64,000 bases of DNA from Staphylococcus sp. MI 10-1553 (lineage in GTDB: Bacteria > Bacillota > Bacilli > Staphylococcales > Staphylococcaceae): NCBI RefSeq assembly GCF_010365305.1, contig NZ_CP048279.1:248001-312000 (forward strand), given 5' to 3'. Under the pieces are notes generated by a model. That model did not search any database and had not been told where the DNA came from. It worked only from the letters and a program-made list of their open reading frames with translations. Positions within the stretch are counted from its first letter, which is position 1, and every line of letters begins with the position of its first letter. Below, one piece after another: positions 34,977 to 43,313 of the stretch. Both the position numbers and the translations under genes were made by a program.

Positions 34977-35501
34977 TTAAACGCTTTTATCTTTAGCTTC
35001 TGGGTGATAGTTAAAGATGCTGAAAAACTTTTTGCTTAATAGTGAGTTTAAGAAACGGTCTACACCGAAGAAACCACTATTGTATCCGCCGACAAAGATG
35101 AAGAATCCGATTAAAATGTAAAGTGGATTCACTGAAACTGTGCCTGCGAATAAGAATAAGAAGTTAAGCACTAAGCCGATCAATGCGCCGACTGGAGTGA
35201 AAAGACCTAAAATCAATAATATGCCTGCGATGATTTCAAAAGCAGGGATGATAACATTGATTGTAGGTGTCATTGGAATTACGACGTGCTCTAAAAATGA
35301 CGTGAATAAAGGATATTGTACGCTGCCGTCTGTTGACATCACAGGTTGTTGAACAGCATGTTGTAAAAATCCGCCTGCATTAAACCCTTTTGGACTTGTT
35401 ACTTTAGCAATACCTGACATGAGCCAGCCATAACCGAGATAAACACGTAACACCAATAAAATAACACTAGCAATGGTACTTTGCTGGAACCATCTAACCA
35501 T
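34977..35501 (-). CDS. DoxX-family membrane protein
   Basis: A 174-residue protein with four membrane helices. LLVLRVYLGYGWLMSGIAKV at the start and FEIIAGILLILGLFTPVGAL in the middle are typical of DoxX. Members of the family take part in thiosulfate:quinone reduction or oxidative-stress complexes, but many are uncharacterised. AGGAGG lies about 12 bases before the ATG. It stands alone between its terminator and a gene-free stretch. Confidence 0.8.
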   Translation of the reverse strand: MVRWFQQSTIASVILLVLRVYLGYGWLMSGIAKVTSPKGFNAGGFLQHAVQQPVMSTDGSVQYPLFTSFLEHVVIPMTPTINVIIPAFEIIAGILLILGLFTPVGALIGLVLNFLFLFAGTVSVNPLYILIGFFIFVGGYNSGFFGVDRFLNSLLSKKFFSIFNYHPEAKDKSV

Positions 35502-35868
35502 AAAAACATGCGCCTCCTAATTAAACTGCATCATAAACTGAATCGTCTATTAGTATAATTTATATATCTACAAAGGTATTATATATAAGGATGAGAAATG
35601 ACACAATACAAATGTGATAACATTCACAAAATAGACAAAAATACTGTCATGACAGCCTTTAAAGACATTTTGAAAATGTTGAAAATCTTCAAAATTTGAA
35701 GCGCTTACATGCAAGCAGAATAAGGGTTTAGTCAAAATGAGTATGCGACTGGTAAAGGTATTTTAAATTTTATTTATTTAGAAGTACAAAATAAATAAAA
35801 GACAAAAGTTTAAGCATATCAAATTAAACAGAAAATGAAGTGGTTGTTTTGGAGCGTATTTTGGTTGC
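35502..35868. other. Gene-free stretch between doxX and the first IS element, with a Rex-like site
   Basis: No frame with a ribosome site is visible. ATGTGATAACATTCACAA at 35612-35629 matches the Rex consensus at 15 of 18 positions and lies 111 bp upstream of doxX. It could place doxX under redox control, but the match is weaker than the one at 22965. Confidence 0.35.
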
Positions 35869-36026
35869 GTGAACTACTCACCACTTAGCTAAAACATAAA
35901 GGTTCTTAACGCTTGAAGTGGGAGCTTCTTGGGAATAGAGCGTACTTGTAAGTGTATTTCTTTACTAACAGAGGTTTCTCTTATTGACCAAGCTATCCCC
36001 GTAGACCCTACGGTTATCGGTCTTTT
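35869..36026 (-). ncRNA. Probable omega RNA region of IS copy 1
   Basis: In IS605 elements the guide RNA of TnpB covers the end of tnpB and the right end, and its guide is the flanking DNA just outside. Here 158 non-coding bases lie between the tnpB stop and the right border. They include hairpin-forming text such as CCGTAGACCCTACGG (near 35999-36013). The guide would be read from about 35868 downward. This is predicted from family knowledge. Confidence 0.5.
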
Positions 36027-37169
36027 CTAAGCTAATGTTTGCATTCGTAGCCCTTCGGTCAAAATATTGATGCTCGCGTTTATATCTCGGTCATGGTGAG
36101 CATGGCAAATAGGACAAGACCATTCTCGAATTTTGAGATTTTTCTTGCCATCATTATGTCCGCAGTCTGAACAGACTTGACTTGATGGAAACCATTTATC
36201 AATCTTGACTATTTCACGTCCATACCAGTCAGCTTTGTATTGTAGCTTAATCACAAAGCTAGACCATGACACATCAGAAATGCTTTTAGCCAGTTTATGA
36301 TTTCGCAACATACCTTTTGTGTTTAAGTCTTCAATACAGATAATATCGTGATTTTTGATAATCTCTGTACTCAACTTGTTTAGAAAGTCAGTGCGTTGAT
36401 TCATTACCTTTTCATGTAGTCGTGCAACTTTCTGTTTTTGTTTCTGGTAGTTTTTGGCTTCAAAGAGATTGATACCCTTCTTTTTGGCTAACAGGGCACG
36501 TCTCGACAACTTACGTTGTTCACGTTTTAGTTTCTGTGCCATTTTCGAAGTGAACTTATTATTATCAATCTTTTGACCGTCAGAAAAAATGGCAAAATGA
36601 GTGATTCCAAGGTCAATTCCAATTGCAGAATTAGTTTTAGGAAACTCGACAACTTCTTCTTTGCACAATAAAGAAACATAGTATTTACCGCTTGAACGGC
36701 GTGATATTGTAGCTGATTTGATAATACCTTTAGGTTGTCTATGAAGCTTTATTTTAACTGATGACTTCAACTTAGGAACTTTGATGAATTTATTATCAAT
36801 CAAGGATATTGTGCCATTTTGATTATTAGTGGTATAGCTTTGAACGGGATTCTTCTTACTTTTGAACCGAGGAAATCCAACAGATTTATCTCTAAAGAAA
36901 TTCTTATATGCCTTGTCTAAATTGAGTTGTGCATTAGCCAAGGCAAGGCTATCTACTTCCTTCAAAAATGGAAATTCATTCTTATATTTAGCTGGTGTCG
37001 GGAACTTCATTTTTTTAGAAGAAACATTCTTAGTTTCTTCATAAGCTTTCATTCGATCATCAAGCATTAGATTGTAGACCTTACGGACACAACCGAAAGA
37101 CTTAGCGAAGAAAATTTTTTGTTCTTCAGTTGGATAGATTCTAAATTTATATGCTTTGAGTCGTTCCAT
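36027..37169 (-). CDS. tnpB: TnpB RNA-guided nuclease of IS copy 1
   Basis: A 380-residue TnpB with intact RuvC residues: Asp186 in [11 protein letters not shown], Glu280 in [10 protein letters not shown] and Asp362 in [15 protein letters not shown]...CPIC zinc ribbon lies at residues about 333-355. The N terminus has the usual [14 protein letters not shown]. It differs from copy 2 at one residue I could find (Arg318 here, His there). AGAGGTG precedes the ATG. Characterised TnpB proteins cut the empty donor site under guidance of an RNA from the element end, which helps the element persist. Confidence 0.9.
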   Translation of the reverse strand: MERLKAYKFRIYPTEEQKIFFAKSFGCVRKVYNLMLDDRMKAYEETKNVSSKKMKFPTPAKYKNEFPFLKEVDSLALANAQLNLDKAYKNFFRDKSVGFPRFKSKKNPVQSYTTNNQNGTISLIDNKFIKVPKLKSSVKIKLHRQPKGIIKSATISRRSSGKYYVSLLCKEEVVEFPKTNSAIGIDLGITHFAIFSDGQKIDNNKFTSKMAQKLKREQRKLSRRALLAKKKGINLFEAKNYQKQKQKVARLHEKVMNQRTDFLNKLSTEIIKNHDIICIEDLNTKGMLRNHKLAKSISDVSWSSFVIKLQYKADWYGREIVKIDKWFPSSQVCSDCGHNDGKKNLKIREWSCPICHAHHDRDINASINILTEGLRMQTLA

Positions 37170-37301
37170 AAGCTACGCACCTCTCTATTTATGATTATAA
37201 CCCTCATACCGAACGGCATTCATCACCCACCTATAGAGGATGGGAGACTTCTGCCTGAATTAAGTTAAATGGGAGTGTATGATGCATATCGGTATTTAAA
37301 C

Positions 37302-37341
37302 TAAAAAAGACCCTTTCCGTGGATATCACAGAAAGGATCTT
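37302..37341 (-). terminator. Terminator of the azoreductase gene
   Basis: AAGACCCTTTC at 37307-37317 and GAAAGGATCTT at 37331-37341 pair with one mismatch. On the minus strand a run of T follows. It lies 18 bp past the gene. Confidence 0.7.
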
Positions 37342-37358
37342 GAATATCAAAGCCGATA

Positions 37359-37985
37359 TTAGAAGTTACGTCCAAGTTCTTCAGCTTGACGAAGTGAGTG
37401 TGCTTTGATTTCTTCGCTACGTTCTGGAGCAGCATGATGACCTTCAACAATGATTGTTTCGTATGAAGGTACTCCGAAGAATGCCATCATTGTTTTGATG
37501 TAACGGTCACCGTGTTCTAAGTCAGCGCCAGGACCTTCAGAGTAGAAGCCACCACGAGCTTGGATGTGTAAAGCTTTTTTGTCAGTTAATAAACCAACTG
37601 GGCCTTCTGAAGTGTATTTGAATGTTTTACCTGCTACTGCAACAGCATCGATATATGCTTTAAGCACAGGTGGGAATGATAAGTTCCACATTGGTGAAAC
37701 GAATACATATTTATCTGCGTTAATGAATTCTTCAACGATTTCGCCTAAACGATTTACTTTCTTTTGCTCAGCGTCTGTTAAAGTTTCACCGTTTTGTAAT
37801 TTACCCCAACCAGAGAATACATCAGCGTCGATTTGTGGAATATCTTCTTTGAATAAGTCGATGTGTACCACTTCATCTTCTGGGTGAGCTTGTTCGTAAG
37901 TTTCTTTAAAAGTTTTACCTGCAGCCATTGAAGCTGAAAGTAATTCATCTAGAGGGTGTGCTGTAATATAAAGTAATTTAGCCAT
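37359..37985 (-). CDS. azoR: FMN-dependent NADH-azoreductase
   Basis: A 208-residue flavodoxin-fold quinone reductase. [20 protein letters not shown] opens the FMN-binding fold, [20 protein letters not shown] is the conserved FMN segment, and [15 protein letters not shown] the third. The family reduces azo dyes and, physiologically, quinones by two electrons. GGAAGGAAAT precedes the ATG. It stands alone and could be part of the same quinone-stress response as the dioxygenase at the start of the window. Confidence 0.88.
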   Translation of the reverse strand: MAKLLYITAHPLDELLSASMAAGKTFKETYEQAHPEDEVVHIDLFKEDIPQIDADVFSGWGKLQNGETLTDAEQKKVNRLGEIVEEFINADKYVFVSPMWNLSFPPVLKAYIDAVAVAGKTFKYTSEGPVGLLTDKKALHIQARGGFYSEGPGADLEHGDRYIKTMMAFFGVPSYETIIVEGHHAAPERSEEIKAHSLRQAEELGRNF

Positions 37986-38261
37986 AATTAATATTTCCTT
38001 CCTTTTTTCAAGAATCGATAGTCTTATTATAACAGGTATAAAAAATATATCAACAAAAAAATCTCGAATTCGTATTTTTTTGAATCACACGATAAAGTTG
38101 TATGTTTACACTGTCAAAAGTGCATGATAACAGGATCTCTACAACGATAGTGAAAGATTAATTATAGAACTCAAATTATTAAAAAAGCATCGAAATGGTG
38201 TGACATGGTTGGTATGATAAGTTCACCTCATTAACAACAACAATTATAAAGGAGCGCATAC

Positions 38262-38929
38262 ATGACAACTTTATCCACTTCAGGGAGGTCGATACAATAT
38301 CGAGACTTTGTCATCGCCCCTGTATTTATTTTAGTGCAGTACCTTTTTGCGATATTAGCAGAAGAAGTATTTCCGAATCTATTGAAAAGGATTTTTGATG
38401 ACACATTACAACAATCGGGTCGTACCATTCTGTTTAATATAATGATGTTTTTAGCTCAAATGATCGTCATCATATTATCGCTGCGATTCAAGCGCAGTTA
38501 AAAGGCGTGCGTGAACATGGGTGGCGTATCGTCATCATTTATTGCGTGCTCACTGGTTTTATCCTTATTTATCAACGTTTCGCTCTACTGATGGCGATAT
38601 GGGATGATCGATTCATTACGCTACCATTAAGCTTTGTAACGATTGGTATTTTAACACTAATTGTTGAAGAATTGTTATTTCGTCATCTTATTATTGGCGA
38701 ACTTAGAAAGATATGGGGCTTTCGATGGATGGCAGTCGTTTCTATTATCGTTTTCGGCGTTTCCCACTTTCTTCATTTTACTTCGATATGGACATTTTTA
38801 CCTTTTATTGCGGGAGGGATTGCGATGACATATGTCTATATGGCTTCACGACGCAACATTTTAGTCGCAATGACCTTGCACATTATCATTAACTCGATAT
38901 CTCAAATATTAGGCATGTTAGGGATTTGA
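38262..38929 (+). pseudogene. CPBP-family intramembrane protease, split by a frameshift
   Basis: The first part (to the TAA at 38499-38501) has two hydrophobic helices. The second part continues in another frame and holds all protease motifs: EELLFRHLIIGEL (EExxxR), FGVSHFLHF and HIIINSIS. Reading the second frame upward gives AAIQAQLKGVREHGWR without a break across the first stop, so a one-base change near 38480 split one gene of about 220 codons. CPBP (Abi) proteins are membrane glutamic-type proteases. The break may be natural or a sequencing error. Confidence 0.75.
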
Positions 38930-39010
38930 TGCGAGCGCAAGTTTTTCATTTATCTCATTGCTCGACTATAATGAAAGACATAATAGATAAAGTATAGGGA
39001 GGTCACTCAT

Positions 39011-39649
39011 ATGAAAGTAGGTATTATTGGTGCGACAGGTAAGGCAGGGCGTTTAATTACTGAAGAAGCGGTGAACAGAGGATTGGACGTCACAGCTATT
39101 GTGCGTAATGCATCTAAACTGTCAAATAAAAATGTTAAAGTCATCGAAAAAGATATTTTTGATTTAACAACAGAAGATTTGAGCGCATTTGATGTGGTTG
39201 TGAATGCATTTGGAACGCCGATTGGTCAAACACAACCGCATATTGACGCAGGGCGTGTACTCATTCGTGCATTATCCGGTACCGACACACGTTTAATCGT
39301 CCTCGGTGGTGCAGGCAGTCTCTATATGGATGAAGAAAGAACGAAAAACAGTTTTGATGTAGGTCGCGTTCCTGATTTTGCGTATGAAATTGCGGTCGGA
39401 CAAGCGAAAAACTTAGAAGACTTACAAGCAACAACAGATTTAAATTGGACATTTGTGAGCCCTTCCGCATTTTTTGATGCAGACGGTCCACGTACAGGCA
39501 ACTATCGTATCGGCGGCGATGTGATGTTGTTTAATACGGATGGAGAAAGTTACGTGAGCTATCCAGATATGGCGTTAGCAATAGTAGATGAAGTTGAACG
39601 TGGCGATTATCTTAAACAACAAATGACAGTCGTAAGTGAAAAAAATTAA
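39011..39649 (+). CDS. NAD(P)H-binding atypical SDR (YwnB-like)
   Basis: A 212-residue single-domain Rossmann protein. VGIIGATGKAGRLITEEAVN is the GxxGxxG cofactor loop. IVLGGAGSLYMDEERTKNSF and WTFVSPSAFFDADGPRTGNY are seen in the NAD(P)-binding/NmrA-like reductases related to YwnB. No classic SDR YxxxK pair is visible. The likely role is a flavin, quinone or stress-related reductase, but no substrate is known. GGGAGG precedes the ATG. Confidence 0.8.
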   Translation: MKVGIIGATGKAGRLITEEAVNRGLDVTAIVRNASKLSNKNVKVIEKDIFDLTTEDLSAFDVVVNAFGTPIGQTQPHIDAGRVLIRALSGTDTRLIVLGGAGSLYMDEERTKNSFDVGRVPDFAYEIAVGQAKNLEDLQATTDLNWTFVSPSAFFDADGPRTGNYRIGGDVMLFNTDGESYVSYPDMALAIVDEVERGDYLKQQMTVVSEKN

Positions 39650-39662
39650 TGAATGAATAAAA

Positions 39663-39870
39663 AGTGTGGGAATGGGACATCATTATTCTTTCAGCTTTGC
39701 TATGAAAAACAAAAACATTACATTGAATTATAAAATCAATTTGGACCCCTAAGAACGCGAAGCCATGAAGGCAATCCAAAACACAAATCGTAGGGAGAGG
39801 ACAAGTTTAACAAGAATATTGCATCAATAGCATCAAAAAATTTTTATGTCCCCTCCCCACACTTTTTTGT
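39663..39870. repeat. Dispersed intergenic repeat, copy 1 (between convergent genes)
   Basis: GTGTGGGAATGGGACAT near 39664 can pair with ATGTCCCCTCCCCACAC near 39846, closing a roughly 200-base structure followed by TTTTTT. Inside lies GAACGCGAAGCCATGA followed by GGCAATC, found again near 43198. Both copies end with the same ATTGCATCAATAGCATCAAA block and both lie between convergent genes, so they may work as two-way terminators. It resembles the abundant hairpin repeats of staphylococcal intergenic regions. Confidence 0.65.
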
Positions 39871-39894
39871 GGAAATGTTTCTTCGATCTTAAGT

Positions 39895-41106
39895 TTATTC
39901 TACATGTGTTTGTGATTCATGTCGTGTATTGGCCCAGTAATGATAAAACTGGAGGAACATAATGATAGTCATTGTGACAATCACGACTAAAATGTAAGGT
40001 ACATAGCTGTATTCACCTTGTAAGCCGACGAGAGGTGTTGAAATTCCACCGATGAAATATTGTAATAAGCCGACTAAACTTGAAGCACTTCCGATTCCTT
40101 TTTTCTGACCTTCAACAGCAATCGCAAAAGCTAATGTAGCGATACCAGCGACTGGAGCCATAATGAATAAAAAAGAAGGTAATAAAATCCATAGAGACCA
40201 ATGATTGATTAACGCGAAAATAGCTAAAATCGCACCGGCTAATTGTATAAATGAAAATGTACGGAAAAGGACGTGTTGATTGATGTATTTAACGAGGCGT
40301 CCTGTTAATTGTGCAGTGACGATGAGCCCTAAGCCTGTTAACGCGAAAATGTAGCTATATTGCTGTGCAGTCAAGCCGTATAAGTTTTGCATAATAAACG
40401 GAGACGCTGCCATATAGCTGAAGAACATTGCAAAAGTGAATCCTTGAATTAAAATTGGAAGCATAAATGAACGGCGTGTGAGTAACATTTTAAAGTCTTC
40501 AGCAATCGCTTTGACACGTGCTGGACGGCGTGAGGATTGCGGTAATGTTTCACCAATTTTAAAGAATACACCGACTAACATGAGTAGTGACAAGAGGGTT
40601 AAAATCCAGAAAAGTACGCGGTAGTTCGCTAAACTTAAAATAAAACCACCAAACATCGGTGCTAAGACTGGTGCGGCACCATTAACGAGCATCAACAACG
40701 CTAAAAATTGTGTTAACGCTCTTCCTTTATATAAGTCTGTTGCAATCGCTCTTGATAAAACAATCCCTGCACCACCAGAAACCCCTTGAATAAAGCGAAA
40801 GACAATCATCACGATGACATTTGGTGCGAGTGCAATCACAATAGAAGCGATGATGTAAGAAATAAGGCTGACGATTAATGGTTTTTTACGACCTGTTGAA
40901 TCTGACATTGTTCCAGCAACAATATTTCCGACTGCAAGCCCCACCATAAAGAGTGTGAGTGTCAGTTGTGTTAACGCAGTCGTTGTACCGAAGTGATTTT
41001 TAACTTCGGGTAAAGCAGGTAAATACATATCAATAGAAAGCGGTCCGAATGCAGCGAGCCCGGCCATAATAATAATAAACAATGGAGACGTACGTTTGTT
41101 TTCCAT
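39895..41106 (-). CDS. Bcr/CflA-family drug efflux MFS transporter
   Basis: A 403-residue, 12-helix transporter. FGPLSIDMYLPALPEVKNHF in helix 1 is the signature of the Bcr/CflA group, and GTMSDSTGRKKPLIVSLISY gives motif A. ILSRAIATDLYKGRALTQ and GAAPVLAPMFGGFIL follow as in family members. Such proteins export bicyclomycin, chloramphenicol-type or other compounds. It lies last in a minus-strand cluster after a TetR regulator and an isochorismatase-fold enzyme and is probably controlled by that regulator. AAAGGGA precedes the ATG. Confidence 0.88.
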   Translation of the reverse strand: MENKRTSPLFIIIMAGLAAFGPLSIDMYLPALPEVKNHFGTTTALTQLTLTLFMVGLAVGNIVAGTMSDSTGRKKPLIVSLISYIIASIVIALAPNVIVMIVFRFIQGVSGGAGIVLSRAIATDLYKGRALTQFLALLMLVNGAAPVLAPMFGGFILSLANYRVLFWILTLLSLLMLVGVFFKIGETLPQSSRRPARVKAIAEDFKMLLTRRSFMLPILIQGFTFAMFFSYMAASPFIMQNLYGLTAQQYSYIFALTGLGLIVTAQLTGRLVKYINQHVLFRTFSFIQLAGAILAIFALINHWSLWILLPSFLFIMAPVAGIATLAFAIAVEGQKKGIGSASSLVGLLQYFIGGISTPLVGLQGEYSYVPYILVVIVTMTIIMFLQFYHYWANTRHESQTHVE

Positions 41107-41206
41107 AACTAAATCCCTTTCTTTATATTAGACTCAATACGAAATGGTAAAAAACACGGAAATCATCCATTTGACTTCCGTGCAACCCCTTAAATCAGCG
41201 TCCCTC

Positions 41207-41776
41207 TTATTTTTCAGATTGAAGTCGTGCTATCATTTCTGCTGTTGTTAAAACTTGTCCCATTAGCGGGAAAGTATGCTCAATTGAAAAGTTGTGTAAT
41301 GATGCCTCAGGTGCTGACATCATATCAGAGAGGAAATATTGATTGTAGGCATGTTGGTACGCATCACGTGCAGTCGTATCGACACCGACATGCGTTGAAA
41401 TACCACCGAGAATGATATTTTTAATGCCACGACGACGAAGTTGCAAGTCGAGATCTGTCCCGAAAAAGCCACTAAAGCCACGTTTATTCACAATGTAATC
41501 ATGAGGTTCTGCACCGAGTTCATCTGCAAGTTCCGCAAAGTCAGGAGCAGGTTCGCCGCCAGGTAATGGGCGCATCGCATTCGGTTTTAGCGCATCTTGT
41601 CCATCATGAAAATTAACGCGTACAAAAGCGATGAAACCATTATTTTCTTTAAATAACTTCACCATTTGGCTCGCGTTATCTAATACAGTCGAGACACTGT
41701 GGGGTGCGGTCTCTCCCATGTTGGCAATGCCTTTTTGTAAATCAACGAGTACTAATGCTGTATTTTCAAAATTCAT
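41207..41776 (-). CDS. Isochorismatase-fold hydrolase lacking the cysteine
   Basis: A 189-residue protein of the isochorismatase superfamily. ALVLVDLQKGIANM gives the Asp, and IVNKRGFSGFFGTDLD the Lys. In amidase-type members the third residue is Cys in a GxxTxxCV context; here it reads GISTHVGVDTTARDA with Gly at that place. Isochorismatases such as EntB and PhzD also carry Gly there, so this is probably not a cysteine hydrolase. The ATG at 41776 follows GGAAGG. It shares the cluster with TetR and an efflux pump, so the substrate could be linked to the exported compound. Confidence 0.82.
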   Translation of the reverse strand: MNFENTALVLVDLQKGIANMGETAPHSVSTVLDNASQMVKLFKENNGFIAFVRVNFHDGQDALKPNAMRPLPGGEPAPDFAELADELGAEPHDYIVNKRGFSGFFGTDLDLQLRRRGIKNIILGGISTHVGVDTTARDAYQHAYNQYFLSDMMSAPEASLHNFSIEHTFPLMGQVLTTAEMIARLQSEK

Positions 41777-41807
41777 ATTATAACTTCCTTCCATTAATTA
41801 ACTTAAT

Positions 41808-42371
41808 TTATGATTGAACACCACGAACAAAAATTTTTAAAATCCGATCGACAAACTGTTCGGACGGAATACCTTTGACATAATGTTGATATTCAAACAC
41901 ATCAGCTGAAAATGAATTGATGAGCATATCGCTAAGAAAATCTGGATCTTTCACAATGTTGAGCTGTGTGACACATGCCATCACTTCTTCTTTTAGCTTC
42001 ACGTAAAAAGGGGTTTGCATCATGACCCGTTTTTGTTTGTCTGTGCGTTCAATTTCTTTTAATAAGTTGACATTGTCTTCCATCAACTTAATCAGTGATA
42101 AAAAAATGAAGCGGAGTTGTTCATGTGGATCGTCTATCTTTTGTTTATGGCGATCGATGCGTGCAAACATTTGCGTCACTTCATGTGCGAGCAAAGTTGA
42201 ACAAATATCGGACTTGTTGGAGAAATGACGATACAGTGTTCCTGTCCCAATTTGAGCTGTTTCCGCAATTTTTTTCATACTTACCTTTTCGACAGTGGCA
42301 TCATTAAACAATGTTTGTGCTGTCGTAAGAATGTGTTGTTCGTTTCTAAGAGCATCACTACGCTTTGACAC
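41808..42371 (-). CDS. TetR-family repressor
   Basis: A 187-residue regulator. MKKIAETAQIGTGTLYRHFS (residues about 31-50) is the helix-turn-helix with the usual LYRHFSNK signature. The C-terminal domain is variable and presumably binds a drug-like ligand. It starts with GTG and is first in a minus-strand cluster with the isochorismatase-fold enzyme (31 bp on) and the Bcr/CflA pump, which it most likely represses. Confidence 0.85.
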   Translation of the reverse strand: MSKRSDALRNEQHILTTAQTLFNDATVEKVSMKKIAETAQIGTGTLYRHFSNKSDICSTLLAHEVTQMFARIDRHKQKIDDPHEQLRFIFLSLIKLMEDNVNLLKEIERTDKQKRVMMQTPFYVKLKEEVMACVTQLNIVKDPDFLSDMLINSFSADVFEYQHYVKGIPSEQFVDRILKIFVRGVQS

Positions 42372-42610
42372 AATTTCCAGCTTCTTTCTTTTATAATGAT
42401 AATACCATTATAAGTGAGATGGGTGTCCGTTTCAAGAAATAAACTCACAAGCATATGATGTGTGCAAATCTTTATTGCGATGTGATTAAAATTGAAGATG
42501 ACTTGTTTCTACCTATATAATAAAGTGAAATGAATAAACATGGTGACGCAAACTTTGAAGTGTCATTTCCAAGGTGAGAGTTCTTGTTGATAGAGAAAGA
42601 AGGCGATGAT

Positions 42611-43054
42611 ATGGATGGAATCGATGTACAAATATTAAAACTGTTGAAAACAAATGCGCGCATGAGAGTGAAAACTATTTCTTCTATTGTCATGTTATCC
42701 GAACCGAGTGTGAAAAATCGAATTTCAAAAATGATTGAGTCTGGCGTGATTGATGGCTTTCACGTAGATGTCAATTATGAAAAGTTAGGTTATATGATTG
42801 GGTTTTTTATGAAAATTACAGAGATTAAAATCGCAATTTCAGAGTTTGAAAAGCGCATTCAACAATTTTCGGATTTTCAAGAGTATTATGCGGTGACAGG
42901 GACTGAAAAGTTTATTATTAAAGGGCATACGAAAGATATTGCGAGTTTGAATGCGGTGATAATGAAGATGGAGCATATTGCAGAATTTAATACATCGATT
43001 GTCTTGCATAAAATGAAGGTGGATGATTTGGAGCATCCTTTGATAGATGAATGA
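42611..43054 (+). CDS. Lrp/AsnC-family regulator
   Basis: A 147-residue regulator with an N-terminal helix-turn-helix (DVQILKLLKTNARMRVKTIS, then LSEPSVKNRISKMIESGVI) and a C-terminal RAM ligand-binding domain. The ATG at 42611 follows GAAGG at 9 bases; an earlier TTG at 42584 is less likely. It is convergent with the aromatic amino acid decarboxylase gene 260 bp away, and Lrp-type proteins commonly sense amino acids, so it may control that gene. That link is inference. Confidence 0.85.
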   Translation: MDGIDVQILKLLKTNARMRVKTISSIVMLSEPSVKNRISKMIESGVIDGFHVDVNYEKLGYMIGFFMKITEIKIAISEFEKRIQQFSDFQEYYAVTGTEKFIIKGHTKDIASLNAVIMKMEHIAEFNTSIVLHKMKVDDLEHPLIDE

Positions 43055-43093
43055 GACATGTTGCTTTTTTGAACTTTTAGCCTTAATAGATTG

Positions 43094-43310
43094 CGCTCTT
43101 GGGCTCGCTTTCCGAGGCGCCTCACTTCAACTCACTAACGCCTCAACAAATATAACAGTTTAATCAAGCGTTAGTGAGTTGAAGGGCCAGCCCCTAGGAA
43201 CGCGAAGCCATGAGGGCAATCAAAAACATAAATCTTAGGAATAGGGCGAGTTTAACAAAAATATTGCATCAATAGCATCAAAAATTTTTATGTCCTATCC
43301 CCGACACTTC
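43094..43310. repeat. Dispersed repeat, copy 2, with a 17-bp perfect inverted repeat
   Basis: CTTCAACTCACTAACGC at 43125-43141 and its exact inverse at 43168-43184 enclose a 26-base loop. Upstream lies CTCGCTTTCCGAGGCGCCTC, found again near 45486. Downstream lies the block shared with 39744-39860 (AACGCGAAGCCATGAGGGCA, then ATTGCATCAATAGCATCAAA). The whole sits between two convergent genes. It is a composite of two repeat families. Confidence 0.7.
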
Positions 43311-43313
43311 ATT

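Larger units (their letters stand above)
35869..37269 (-). mobile_element. IS200/IS605-family element, copy 1 (tnpB only)
   Basis: 1401 bp are shared with copy 2 at 54176-56063 from GTGAACTACTCACC at one end to CCTGAATTAAGTTAAA at the other. Each copy has unique flanks, which fixes the borders. A 487-bp piece holding tnpA is missing; the join lies at TAACC, which occurs twice in copy 2 (55505 and 55992), so the deletion ran between these short repeats. The left end holds an imperfect hairpin (CCCATCCTCTATAGGTGGG on the minus strand), expected for TnpA recognition. There are no target duplications, as is normal for this family. Confidence 0.85.

Noticed and set aside
35694-35712. cre-like GAAGCGCTTACATG upstream of doxX
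   Set aside because: Spacing of the core is one base off the CcpA consensus and it lies about 195 bp from the gene.
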